Shown here in pieces: positions 1 to 10,802 of a stretch of 64,000 nucleotides of DNA. A program made the position numbers and the translations under genes. The first letter of the stretch is position 1; each line of letters begins with the position of its first letter. Below the pieces are notes generated by a model. It saw nothing but the letters and a program-made list of their open reading frames with translations. It was not told the DNA's origin and made no database searches. The stretch comes from Cordia subcordata (taxonomy: Eukaryota; Streptophyta; Magnoliopsida; Boraginales; Cordiaceae), in contig JAPTOF010000052.1 of NCBI GenBank assembly GCA_028554755.1, positions 1-64,000 of the forward strand, read 5' to 3'.

Positions 1-114
1 ATCGTCCAGATTGAGGAGTTGACGACGACGGCCGACTGGCCTGGTGCGAAGCTCCGGGTCATGGCGTATGGTCGTCACTTCTCTGAGAACCAGATCGATC
101 TCAAGGTGAGGTAA
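1..114 (+). CDS. 3' end of an unidentified protein-coding gene (partial)
   Basis: Reading from base 1 there is an open frame of 37 codons ending in TAA at 112-114. Its composition looks like coding sequence: mixed hydrophobic and charged residues and the segment MAYGRHFSENQIDL. The gene starts outside the window, so length, start and introns are unknown. An alternative is that GTGAGG at 106-111 is an intron donor and the gene continues, but the stop follows directly and no clear acceptor was picked out. I do not recognise the family and no function is inferred. Confidence 0.45.
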   Translation: MVQIEELTTTADWPGAKLRVMAYGRHFSENQIDLKVR

Positions 115-861
115 TGATACGATATATGGGGATCTTCAGAGTGGGACTCGAATGAAGATCAGAAGGTTATTTGGTCGGAAGCGAGGCACGGGGAGAGGCC
201 ATTTTGCAGTCTGATCTCCTGGTCTCAGAGATGTGATGAGCCAGCGTGCATAGGGGCCTCGACGATCCTGAGACATAATTGTTGTCTCCCATAAGCCGCA
301 GTGCGGCAAGATGTTGCGAGGAAGGATATCCTTGGGGGCGGGTTGCAAGGGACGGGACAGTTTCGACAGCGATCATCAACGTCCCTCACCTGTTGGTTGT
401 TGGTTGTGCCGTGTGTCTCTGTGCCAAGGTTCCACCTGCATAAGGTTGTTGGTCGTAGAACCCTGAGCCTGCATATTCTCACTGCTTCTGCTTCGGGTTC
501 TCGAATTCAATCCGAGAGCACGGTCAGGTAATCTCGGGTAAAACCATCATCTGCATTCGCCAAGATGCGGTCGTTTCACTGCGTTTCTTTGGTGCGGATG
601 TGCTGACGGTCGTCTTGCCAGAGACAGAGCTTCTAGCGAGCGGACAGGTATTGCTTGGATTGACTTACACGTTGTAGTCTCTTGTTCCGCGGATTCGGGC
701 CGCCGCTCGCAGACTCTTTCATTGGAGGCCCTAACCTGCGCGATCCACGTGTGGTGACAGGGGCTTTCAGTTATATACTTCCGACTTGAACCCTGATCGA
801 CTTCGTCAATGGCTGAGACCTGACCAACCTCTTTTGTCTCTTTCCGACAAACTTCGTCACC
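115..861. other. Intergenic region with promoter of the BBE oxidoreductase
   Basis: No convincing gene. A TATA-like TATATA lies at 772-777, about 85 bases before the ATG at 862, followed by a pyrimidine-rich leader. Short open frames here overlap on both strands and show no recognisable motif. Confidence 0.6.
772..777 (+). promoter_or_regulatory. TATA-like box upstream of the BBE oxidoreductase
   Basis: TATATA about 85 bases before the ATG at 862 is well placed for a core promoter with a short leader. This is inferred from position only. Confidence 0.4.
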
Positions 862-2529
862 ATGGTGTTTGCCACTAATCTCCTCACGGTGTTGCCGGTG
901 CTAGCTGGCATTGCCGGAGCTCAAAGCACAGGATATGAAAGCGTAAGTAATCCGATCGCACTTTCACAAGCATTTCCGCGCAAGCAACATGTCGCACACT
1001 CAAGAAGCTAACCACTGCAGTGCGACGCCCTCCTCGAGGCAGGACTCAGCGACAGCCTTCTCTTGCCCGACAATCTGGGGAACGACTATTACCAAAGTTT
1101 GAACTCATACTATAGCAGGTGGTCGCGCGAGCAGACGCCCTGGTGTATCTTACAGCCCAAAGATGCAGAAGAGGTTGCCGAAGCGATCAAAGTGCTCGAG
1201 CCATTGAGCGCTGCCGGTCAATGGTCGATCGCTGTTCGAGGCGGCGGCCACAGTCATTGGACAAACAACAACATTGACCACGGCGTCACCATCGATCTGA
1301 GTCTTTTGAATAGCACTCGTGTGCACAATTCCACGTGTGCGCCCAACGGAACATCTGTACGCACCCCACGCTTTTGATTTGCCGTGTAGAGGACTAAGCT
1401 CATATGATCACACCAGGTCGCGTCTATAGGAGCAGGATCTAGATGGGCCGGCGCTCTGGCTGAGACTGAGAAATATGGACTCGGCCTGACAGCTGGTCGC
1501 GTAGGGAGCGTAGGTGTTGCTGGCTTGACCCTTGGTGGAGGTGCGTCGTTCCATTCGGGTACCAGAGGCTTCGCCTGCGACGACGTAGTCAACTACGAAG
1601 TTGTTCTCGCGGATGGAAGTATTGTCAACGCCAACAAGAAGGATAATGCAGATCTCTTCAAAGCTCTCAAGGGCGGCGGCAATAACTTTGGCATCGTCAC
1701 ACGTTTCGACATGGCGGCCTTCCCGGCACCTGAATTGTACGGCGGAACCATGTTCGCTCCTTGGAGCGAAAAGACGGCGTTCGTTGACACGTTTCTAAAT
1801 GTCATCTCGAATGCCGATAAACGTCCGCAAGACAGCCAAATCGTGCTGTTCCAGTATGCGGCCGGCTCACCTGAGCCCTCAGTTGGAAGCGTCGTTGTCA
1901 GCGCGGACGGAAACACCAAATCGCCCTCTTTCGAATCCCTCAGCAACGTGACGACTGTTCTGGATTCTAGAGCAAAGCAGACGTATGGCGAGATGGTTGC
2001 GCAGATGAACGATGACGGAGGCCAGCGATATGTTTGGTTCTCGCTGTGCTTCCACAATGACCAGCGCATGGTGGACAAGGCCGAGGAGCTTTTTCATGGG
2101 CTCATTGAAGATATGAACGAGGTCAAAATTCCCGAAAATGACAACGTGAGCATCATTTTCGTTTTCCAACCTTTGCCGAAGCGTTTCGGCAAAGCAAACC
2201 CCGGTGGCAACGTTCTCGGCATCGACAAGACCTTGAAGGAGGATTCCATAATCTGGCTGGGCGAGGCTTTCATTGACACTCCCGAAATGGACGCTTGGTT
2301 TCACCAAAGGCTTGGGGCTATCTCGGCTGAGCTCGAGTCTTACGCTGATTCTATCGGTGCCAACACACCGTGGCGGTATCTCAACTATGTCAACCCGGCG
2401 CAAGACCCCTTGATGTCTTACGGCGCAGAAAATGTGGAGTTTATAAGGGAGGTCGCTCAGGAGTATGACCCCTCAGGTTTCTTCCAAACGAGAGTCAGTG
2501 GAGGATTTAAGATTTCAGCGGTCGTGTGA
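862..2529 (+). CDS. Secreted FAD-linked oxidoreductase (berberine-bridge-enzyme type)
   Basis: Exons 862-942, 1021-1356 and 1417-2529, giving 509 residues. The ATG at 862 opens a signal peptide (residues 1 to about 20, ending G-A-Q). The PCMH-type FAD domain has R-G-G-G-H-S-H-W, whose His is the usual 8-alpha-N1-histidyl FAD attachment residue, then GVAGLTLGGGASFHSGTRG. The C-terminal BBE segment is visible near Y-V-N-P-A-Q-D-P and the final D-P-x-G-F-F. In bicovalent members a Cys precedes the V-G-x-G-G-L loop; here that stretch reads A-G-R-V-G-S-V-G, so single His attachment is expected. Family members oxidise sugars, alcohols or secondary metabolites with oxygen; the substrate cannot be told from sequence. 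Both introns keep phase 0 and have normal splice sites. Confidence 0.9.
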
Positions 2530-3324
2530 TGATGGCGTTGAAATATGGAAACTCGGAAGTCGATGGTTCTGCGAAAACCGGGGCCTCGCAAAATAGAGAA
2601 GAACGTTTCACCATAAAGGTCTGATTTAACATATCTGTCGAGTGAAGCTACTGTCTTGCTCCCGCATGCGTGCACCTGGCAGTACGCAAGTGACATGCGT
2701 GCCATGCCGTTGGCCGCAGCTATCTGCACGCACATTTACAGTGGCGGCCCTAGCAAATGAGCATATCAGCCGTGAGTCCCGTGACATAAAGTGAGGCTGA
2801 TGCGTTTCGCCTTATGACGTTGTACGTTGTCGTTTAAATCATCTCAAAGCTTCGTCCTAGAACTACCGCGCAAGGAGGTCTTCTCAAGCGGTCCTAGATG
2901 ACGCGTGAAGATAGGCAGACATAAAGGCACCGAGCATTTCAGACTGACTTTCGATATGGTCTGGAAGAAGACTTTTTGATGAGATCATGAATCTTGGCAA
3001 GGACCATGGGCCGCCTTGTTGCCTTTGCAACCGCGTGGGCTTCGGCGAAATGACAGCTTGCGACTATGAAATCAGTCAACAATGCCCAGCAACACTCTCT
3101 AGAGTACTCAGATCAATTCCTTCCCAAAGCCTCAGTCGAATCAATAAGGCTGGCAGCTGAGGGCGAAGGAGCTCTATCAGGGGCGCGAACAAAACACTGA
3201 CATTGTTTTAGAATTGCACACTCCAGTAGTCCCACGCTCAATGTGTGGGGCAAAAAGAGTTGCTCTCAAGGACTATTAAATGATATTGTCCAATTTGTCG
3301 CAACGATTAGAGCCGTCGGGGGAG
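2530..3324. other. Intergenic region
   Basis: Downstream flank of the oxidoreductase. I see no gene, RNA or clear repeat in it. Confidence 0.5.
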
Positions 3325-4690
3325 TATAATGGCCCCTACGCCGTGATTCAGAGCGTGCATCCTCATCTGCGCCTCGTCTCGCTGGACGAGGCTGAATCTA
3401 AGCGTCGCAAGCTCAACACGCCCGCGATAGCTTCTACCTTGGACATTTTATGAGACATATCGAGCGAGTTGCTTGAGGTATATTTGACCGAGGGTTTCCG
3501 CTCCGCCCTTGCGAAGTCGCAGCCAGGACCTCGCTCTTTATTGTTCCTGAGGTTAAGGAATGCCACACTTAACGCGGCGGATATAAAGGGGAGCATGACG
3601 ATATCGAGGGATCGCACAGCTGGTGAGTCGGCGCGACGGGATTCGCTTCTATCCTCGCAGGCAGAAAAGCTTGGGCGAAATAGAACTCGGGCAAGATGAG
3701 GGAGCCTTCATGCATAAGCTTCGAAGGTTACTAGAATAAGGATACACAGAGAGACGCTCAGAGCCTCGCTGGATCAGCTCTTCACGAAAGTGTCCTCTCC
3801 AATATGCAATCAATAAAAGGACACATCGTCGTGCCGAACTGCAGAAGCACATTGAGAGCGGTATGGTGATATTGGATGTCGTAATCTGGGGTCGCTCGAC
3901 AATTGCAGATGTTGCTGTGAACCTTGGCCACTCAGAGGAAGTCAAGCTGGTGCTTGAGGCTTTCGCAAAGCCGTAGGATTAGACCACGAAGCTCGGTGGC
4001 AAGTTCTTGATGCAGCGCACGCAACGTTCTCGCAACCGAAGGGATCTAGACTCTCTGCGCAGGCGTGTCTAGAAGTTTTCCGCTGAAATAGTGAAGTAAC
4101 AGTATCTGTCTGCTTTGGCAGACCGAGTTTTACCTCCATTGGCCATTGAGCAAGCCCGATGTGATCCGCGTTCCTACTTTATTACCAAGGACTCAGCAGC
4201 GTGGAGCCATCGATAGGTGGAGATTGATGTTGTTTGGCTCTATTTCTCTGGAGTCTCTGTTCAAAGCGATGCTTAATGCCGTGTAGAGCCTCCGGAACTG
4301 GTCGATTTGAGGGAGGAGCATGGTAGGAACATGTACGAGCAAGTCAATTGTGAGGCGTCGCTTGGATTGGGCGTGAGAGCAACTGGGTGCACGCTGCCGG
4401 CGTCCAAAATCTATTTCTTTGCGGACTTAAATCCCCTATATGGTTGTTTTCAGCCCATGAATGATTCAGCTGCTTATGGACAGATATCATTCACTCAAGA
4501 CATGCCCTGCCTTATTCATACGGGGCGCGTGCGGCCGCTGTTTGCCGTATGAACTACCTTCGCCAGTGGCAGAGATGCCTCGTATCTCTACAGTTCTCCC
4601 AACTCTTACGTCCGATTGTCTTTTGAGGTACCGGTCGATCTGCTGCTCTGTTGGATATCGCGTGACCACCCAGTGCGCATCGTCAGCCGC
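3325..4690 (+). pseudogene. Decayed protein-coding remnant, family not recognised
   Basis: Several stretches on the + strand read like protein but are broken by stops and frame changes. About 3325-3620 is one frame (includes HLRLVSLDEAESKRRKLNTP) with one in-frame TGA. A GTGAGT at about 3622 and CTCGCAG near 3660 could be an old intron. After it a frame runs through one TAA to the segment IADVAVNLGHSEEVKLVLEA, ending at TAG near 3957. Another frame gives LDHEARWQVLDAAHATFSQP up to about 4083, and about 4300-4690 gives further coding-like text (ADLNPLYGCFQPMNDSAAYG) with stops. Several of the stops could come from CAA, CAG or CGA by C-to-T change, as expected for repeat-induced point mutation, but frame shifts are also present. 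It may be two different remnants. Function unknown. Confidence 0.35.
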
Positions 4691-5240
4691 ACAGACACAC
4701 CATAGACACTGAGCAATAACACGACGACAAAGAAAGAAAAAGAAATGAGGCTACGGAAATTGAGATCAGAGACTCCAAATGTCGACATTTAAACATAAAA
4801 TAACGTTTAGACTTAGTCTGGACCCCCGTCGCAGAGGCCGCCAACACATACAACTTCACCAAAAACTTCCACCAAAAAAGATACATCCGGACTGTCGGCG
4901 AAGCCAGATCAAACAACTCCACGGCAAGACACTGCCGTCTTGGCGTTCGGCACAGCGGGTTATAAAAGGGCGTGTGCGGCCCCTCGCGCTCGTTGGTGGT
5001 GCTGGCGATGAAGCCATCGCCCTGGCATCTGACGTGCTCGGATCCCAGCGCGGGGGCGGATCTGGCCTCACGCTTTGCGCACACGACACTGGCCTGGCTA
5101 CTGCGCCAAGAAAGCCACAGCCGCGATATGAGAGATGTTTTGGGAGATGGTTATGCTCTTTCTGGGAGGGATCTCGAGATTTGGGGGTGTTTTGGGGTGT
5201 GCAATGGTGGAGGGAGTGGTTCCCTGAGGCTCTCAGTTAG

Positions 5241-5603
5241 ATGAGATCGATCGTGGCACAGCTCACCTTTAGAAAGAGTCTTATTTGGATTGATTCGGCT
5301 CAGAAGACTTTGGTAAAGGCTTGAGAAGGGGTACTGGAAAGAATCATCAAAGCAAGCCTCGCGCGACTATCAGCAGCCATTCGCGATCTCGACCTCGACA
5401 CGGCACCTCTCATCCGAGCAACTTCAGCGAGACTTCAGACACGCCCAAATGCAATACTCAAAGAAGCTAGTCCTCCGCGAAGATACGAAGCCGTCGCTAC
5501 CTCAGCCGCCACCCCCAGCCTTGCACCAAACGGCCGGGCCGTGGCTGCTCCCACACCCGCGGCGACAGATCTAGGCACGACGGCCGGCACAATGACAGCA
5601 TGA
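5241..5603 (+). pseudogene. Orphan coding-like segment with one internal stop
   Basis: From the ATG at 5241 one frame runs 120 codons to TGA at 5601-5603 and is interrupted only by TGA at 5322-5324. The text is protein-like: a basic, Leu/Ala-rich amphipathic part (IIKASLARLSAAIRDLDLD) and an Ala/Pro/Thr-rich tail. The reading is ambiguous because a GTAAAG at about 5312 could start a 40-base intron into another open frame. Just upstream (about 4815-5240) there is more open but unrecognisable sequence. No family recognised; it may be a remnant or part of a gene I could not assemble. Confidence 0.25.
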
Positions 5604-7937
5604 CCCTTCCCCGTCTTTGCGTGATGTGGGAGAAGTGTTGTGTGACAGCCAGGTCGTGCCGTGAGACCCGACTGGGCGTGGAGGTCAGAGGAGCTGATGC
5701 CCTTGGGCTTGATGTTGCCATAAGGGGAACATCTCATAGGCGAGGCTGGACATGGTTTGAAGCTTCGTTACTCGTACTCGCTGATGAGAACATTCGAACT
5801 ATGCCTGCGGCTGGCAAAAGCACAAAATCCATCCCGGTAGATCGGAATAGTCGTGCCGATGTTATGCTATTCCGACGGGGCTTGTAGTTGACCATTTGGT
5901 AGCGTCTGCTCACGCAAATGAGGCGCTTGTTTCTCTAGAGGCACCATGGAGATCCAAGAGCGGCGCGAGATGATTCTCACTGGAACGCAGGGACTACCAA
6001 GCATACCGTTATGCTTAACCGGCATCTGCCGTCTGACGATCTTGAACTACAACCACGGTGAAACCATCCCACGTGCTGTGACGATGTAGCAGCAGACCAT
6101 TATGTAAAACTGTAGCCGGTCTTGTTTGCACTGTCCTTAGACTGAAGATCTACAAGTACTGGCCTCGTCGTAGTTGCCGGATAGGCGCTGCAGACGGCCA
6201 CCGTATGTGTAGGACGCATGGGAGGGAAAGGGTCGCATGCTCCCTACACAGATTGGAACCAGCCCCGAAGGCGTGCTCAGCCATGACGATGCCAACACCT
6301 GTAGCAAACTCGCGCTCTTGGCCTTACCTTACCTTATGGAAAGCGGCTGTGATGGATTTACATGGCGTGCTTGTCGGGGTTTGGGATGTGGGCGGGTAAT
6401 CGCCGAGGCTTGGGATAAGTTCTCGAATTGATGGTACCTCCGCGGTGTGCGCTCTTTGGGAAGAAAAACATGGCGCATGCGGTGCATCGAGAGGCTGTCA
6501 GCGTGCTGCAATCTGGTATCCCTATCTGGCATCACTTGATGTGACGCTGGGCGCGAAGGCAAGGTCATAGGAGGCTACACTTAGACGGGAAAATATCATT
6601 TCAAGTTCTCAATTGACAGACTTCAAAGAAAACAGGCACATCATCTTCATGCCTCGAACCACCTGGGATTCACATCGACAAGTCATTATCAATCAATAAC
6701 AGCCTGAGCACGGTAAAGGGGATAAGGATTGGCAACCTGAGATGAAATTGTTAAGGCCAGGTCAGGGGCTCCGTCGACCAATGAGGAAGGAGCTTGGCGC
6801 TGGCTGTTTCCGGTCGCAGGGGTCGCAATCGGTACGTACCTCGAGCTGCGGTCGATTTAAACTTTTTGAACTTCCTCGCGACGCCCATCGCTCTTGCCTG
6901 CAAACTCTGCGAATTGCCTGTTTCGACTCGCACGGTTATCATTAGCGATCATGATCGTGATATCGGGCTCGGACCAAAGTCGCCTTTTGTGCAAATACTC
7001 TGACATCGTTGATCGATGAATTACGGGCTCGCAGAACAAGACAGAAGAAGCGCCCCGCCATGAGGAAATCCCTAACCCCCCTGATTGGGCCCAGGGCGAT
7101 GGCGCAATCGACGCTGTCTCGTCCCAATGGGGCCCTAGCAGAACCATGCTCCCGTGCCGCGACCAGCAGCCAAAGCACTCGTCACAGCACCGCGAGCACG
7201 CAATGCTGAGGCTCCTCCATTCGTGCGTCTTGGGGCGCCACCCCCCATATTCTGATGGAGTGCCTTTATGCGGTCTGCCCAGCAGGTTCAGCAGGCCAGA
7301 GCATCGATGCGGAACACCGGATCAGCGCGCATGCGTGCGTTGCGCCTTGGCAAATCGACGTTTGTAAACGGTGCGAGCGACGACCCGAAGACTCGAGGTT
7401 GATGTTTCTACAAAAATACTTCTTCTCCTCCTCGTCCACGCTTCCTGTCCTGCTGCCGTTGCACTCCCTCTCTCGTCTCTTCACGGCGTAGCATCAGACA
7501 GCACGGTTTCTCACAAACCCCTGCTCGTCGCCTCTCTCCACACACTAAGCCAGCAGAGCCGCCATTGTAGCAGCAACCACGAGGAGAACAGCAGCATCAA
7601 CTCCCGAAACCTGGCTCGATCAGCACCGAGCATCTCTCCCAAACACGCCTGTCCTCGGAGCATCTCAATTGGGTTGCTTCTGGTCTTCCGTGTCAGCAAG
7701 CCCACTCTCCTGCTGCTGCTGATCTGGAGCTCTTGTCGAAGACCTCCCACTCTGTCATCACCTGGGTTTAAGCTTTTTAGGCCGGACAGGGCTCCTTGAC
7801 GGCTTGTCTCGAAGCTATTACCACCTCCCCTACCCCCTCTTGTTCTTTATATATACAGTCCCTCCTTTTCACATTCCTCCCTTTCATCATCCCCCTCCTC
7901 TTCTTCCTCCCCTCTCTTCTCCTTCACATACTTCAAA
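5604..7937. other. Long intergenic region and leader of the sulfate permease
   Basis: About 2.3 kb with no gene I can support. Short frames on both strands lack recognisable motifs. The last 140 bases are strongly pyrimidine-rich, typical of the leader of a well-expressed fungal gene. Confidence 0.5.
7848..7855 (+). promoter_or_regulatory. TATA box of the sulfate permease gene
   Basis: TATATATA lies 82 bases before the ATG at 7938 and is followed by a CT-rich tract (7856-7935), a common fungal core-promoter layout. Confidence 0.5.
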
Positions 7938-10496
7938 ATGTCAGAGAAGAAGGTGAAAGTGGCCAAGGTCTTTGGCATCGATGCCAGCCGGCCGGAGGAG
8001 CCCGTTCCTCGGGTCGCCAACGTTGATCCCTACGCTGAGGACGATCCGACCGTCGGCGAGTGGGCGAGAGAGCATGCGCCCACATTGCAAGATGCTGGGC
8101 GATATGTCTACAACCTGTTCCCTTTCATCTCTTGGATCGGGAAGTACAACTGGACATGGTTCCTCGGCGACTTTATTGCCGGTGAGTCTCATTCTCTTCA
8201 AATTGAAAGCGCTTGCTGATCATCCATAGGAACCACGGTCGGCGCTGTCGTCGTGCCTCAGTCCATGGCCTACGCTCAATTGGCGACTCTCCCCGTCGAG
8301 TACGGTCTCTACTCATCTTTCATGGGTGTCCTCGTCTACTGGTTCTTTGCGACCTCCAAGGACATCACCATCGGCGTATGTCTCACCCTCGAGCGTCTTG
8401 TCTCAACCCCAAAGCTAACGTTCGCAGCCCGTCGCTGTCATGTCTCAGGTCACCGGCAACGTTGTCGAACGCGCCCGTCAAGACCTCCCAGACATTGCTC
8501 CCAATCTGATCGCGTCTGCTCTGGCCGTCATCACCGGCGCAATCATCACTTTCCTCGGTCTGGCCCGCCTGGGATGGATCGTCGAGTTCATCCCGCTGCC
8601 GGCGATTTGCGCCTTCATGACGGGCTCGGCCGTCACGATCGCGGCTGGTCAGGTCCCCAAGTTGATGGGTATTCCTGACATTTCCACGCGCGGACGCGGT
8701 GCGCATCTGGTCATTATCGACACGCTGAAGGGGTTGCCCAACACCAGCATCGATGCGGCACTCGGTCTGTCTGCGCTGGTGATGCTGTACCTCGTTCGAT
8801 GGCTCTGCGGCTACATGGCCAAGAAGCAGCCTCAACGTGCGAAGCTGTACTTCTTCATCTCGACGCTGCGTACTGCTTTCGTTATCCTGCTCTACACTGG
8901 TATCAGTGCTGGCATGAACCTCCACCGCCGCAGCAACCCAGCCATCTCCGTTGTCGGCGATGTACCATCTGGTAAGACACACTCCATAATGACATCGAAA
9001 AAAAAATACTGACAGACTCAGGTTTCCAACATGCCGCCGTCCCGACCGTCAACATCCCAATCATCAAAGCTTTCGTAACCGAGCTGCCTGCTGCCGTCAT
9101 CGTCATGCTCATCGAGCACATCGCCATCTCCAAGTCCTTCGGCCGCATCAACAACTACACCATTGACCCCTCTCAAGAGCTCGTCGCTATTGGCGTCACC
9201 AACCTGCTCGGTCCCTTCCTCGGCGCTTACCCTGCTACCGGGTCCTTCTCACGAACAGCGATCAAGTCCAAGGCTGGTGTGCGCACGCCCTTCGCTGGTG
9301 TGATCACTGCCATTGTCGTGCTGCTCGCGCTTTACGCCTTGACGGCTGTCTTCTGGTACATCCCCAACGCTGGTCTCGCGGCGGTCATTATCCACGCTGT
9401 CTGCGACGTCATCACCCCTCCCCAGACGGTCTTCCAGTTCTGGCGTGTTGCTCCCCACGAGGTGCCCATTTTCTTTGCTGGTGTTCTTGTCACCGTCTTC
9501 ACCAACATCGAGAACGGAGTGTACACCACCATCGCAGTCTCCGCCGCCGTCCTCATCTGGCGTCTCTTCCTCAGCAAGGGTCGCTTCCTCGGCCGTGCCC
9601 GTATCAGGACTGTCCGTCAGAACCTCGGTGGCCGCACCCCTAGCTCCGACGGCGAGGGGCCTAAAGATATCAAGGGCTCTGGCCTTGGTGGCGATCCCAA
9701 GTACGAGGAGGATCAGGAGTTGACCCTCCGTCCCGGCTTCTTGCCCGTTGAGCACGATGACGGCTCTAACTCCGAGATTGTCATCGACAACCCCTACCCC
9801 GGTGTCTTTGTCTATCGCTTCACCGAGGGCTTCAACTACCCCAACGCGTCGCGTTATCTCAACCACCTCACCGAGATCATCTTCAAGACCACCCGTCGCA
9901 CCGACCCCGCCCGTCTCGGAAAGCTCGGCGTAAGTACCCTCTCTCCACTCTCTTGTGTACCTCTATCTGACAGAACCTAGGATCGTCCGTGGAATGATGC
10001 CGAACCCCGAAACTTCAAGCACGAAGAAGACACGCGACCCACCCTGAAGGCCATCGTCCTCGACTTCTCCGCCGTGAACAACATCGACGCCACCTCCGTC
10101 CAAGCCCTGCTCGATGTCCGCAACCAACTCGACCGCTATGTAGCGCCCGATACTGTGGATTGGCACTTCGCCAACATCAGCAACCGATGGACAAAGCGCG
10201 GTCTCGCAGCCGCTGGCTTCGGTCTGCGCAAGACATCAGACGATGATGGTCAGAGTGAGGCCATCTTCTCCATCGCGGAGTTGATGGGCCAGGCGAACAC
10301 GCCTAGCGTGGATGTCAAGGAGAAGAAGGGCTCTGACGACGACATTGAGAACATCTCTGCTCCTTTCGAGCAGAAGACCCCTCTCACAGGGCCACGACAG
10401 ATTGTCGTCCAAGGTCTGAACAGGCCGCTCTTCCACTTTGATTTGCAGGAGGCTGTTGAGGCGGCGGTTGTGGATGCTAGGACCAAGACGTTCTAG
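7938..10496 (+). CDS. Sulfate permease (SulP/SLC26 family) with STAS domain
   Basis: Exons 7938-8181, 8230-8375, 8428-8971, 9022-9929 and 9981-10496, 785 residues, the usual size for fungal plasma-membrane sulfate transporters. All four introns are about 48-52 bases with standard signals and frame continuity. The N-terminal cytosolic part leads into the SulP core: VVVPQSMAYAQLATLPVEYG (the family signature around the first membrane helices), the region with SFSRTAIKSKAGVRTP, and about 10-12 hydrophobic segments up to roughly residue 520. The C-terminal part carries a STAS domain, seen in AIVLDFSAVNNIDATSVQAL. It would import sulfate (and likely selenate or similar anions) with protons for sulfur assimilation. 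The ATG at 7938 has a good context (AAAATGTC). Which paralogue it is cannot be told. Confidence 0.95.
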
Positions 10497-10802
10497 AACA
10501 TTTTCATATGAATTTAGCGGGGCGTTTACGATTCTATCTCATGCTTTTGCTGGGATGTCCTACACGGACTGGATTTGCTTTTATTTACGGAAGACTTTGT
10601 TGCTGGGTTACATGTGATCTTGCATCCAGGGTTGAGGCTCTGGCTTCTGAGCGAGTCGTTGTGATAGACTGGGCGTCTTTATAAACCCGTTGATGATTCC
10701 GGGTCAATGATATGAAATTTCCTTCCACTACTTGATCCTTTCATTCGTGATATCGTTGCTTCGTGGTGCATGTAGCTGTTCTGAGTCGAACGGAAGACTC
10801 AT
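10497..10802. other. Convergent 3' intergenic region
   Basis: Lies between the stops of the sulfate permease (+) and the S28 peptidase (-). Only 3' untranslated sequence is expected; nothing else seen. Confidence 0.6.

Noticed and set aside
8383..9866. Minus-strand open frames of 199 and 205 codons
   Set aside because: Antisense to the sulfate permease exons; polar Asp/Arg-rich shadows.
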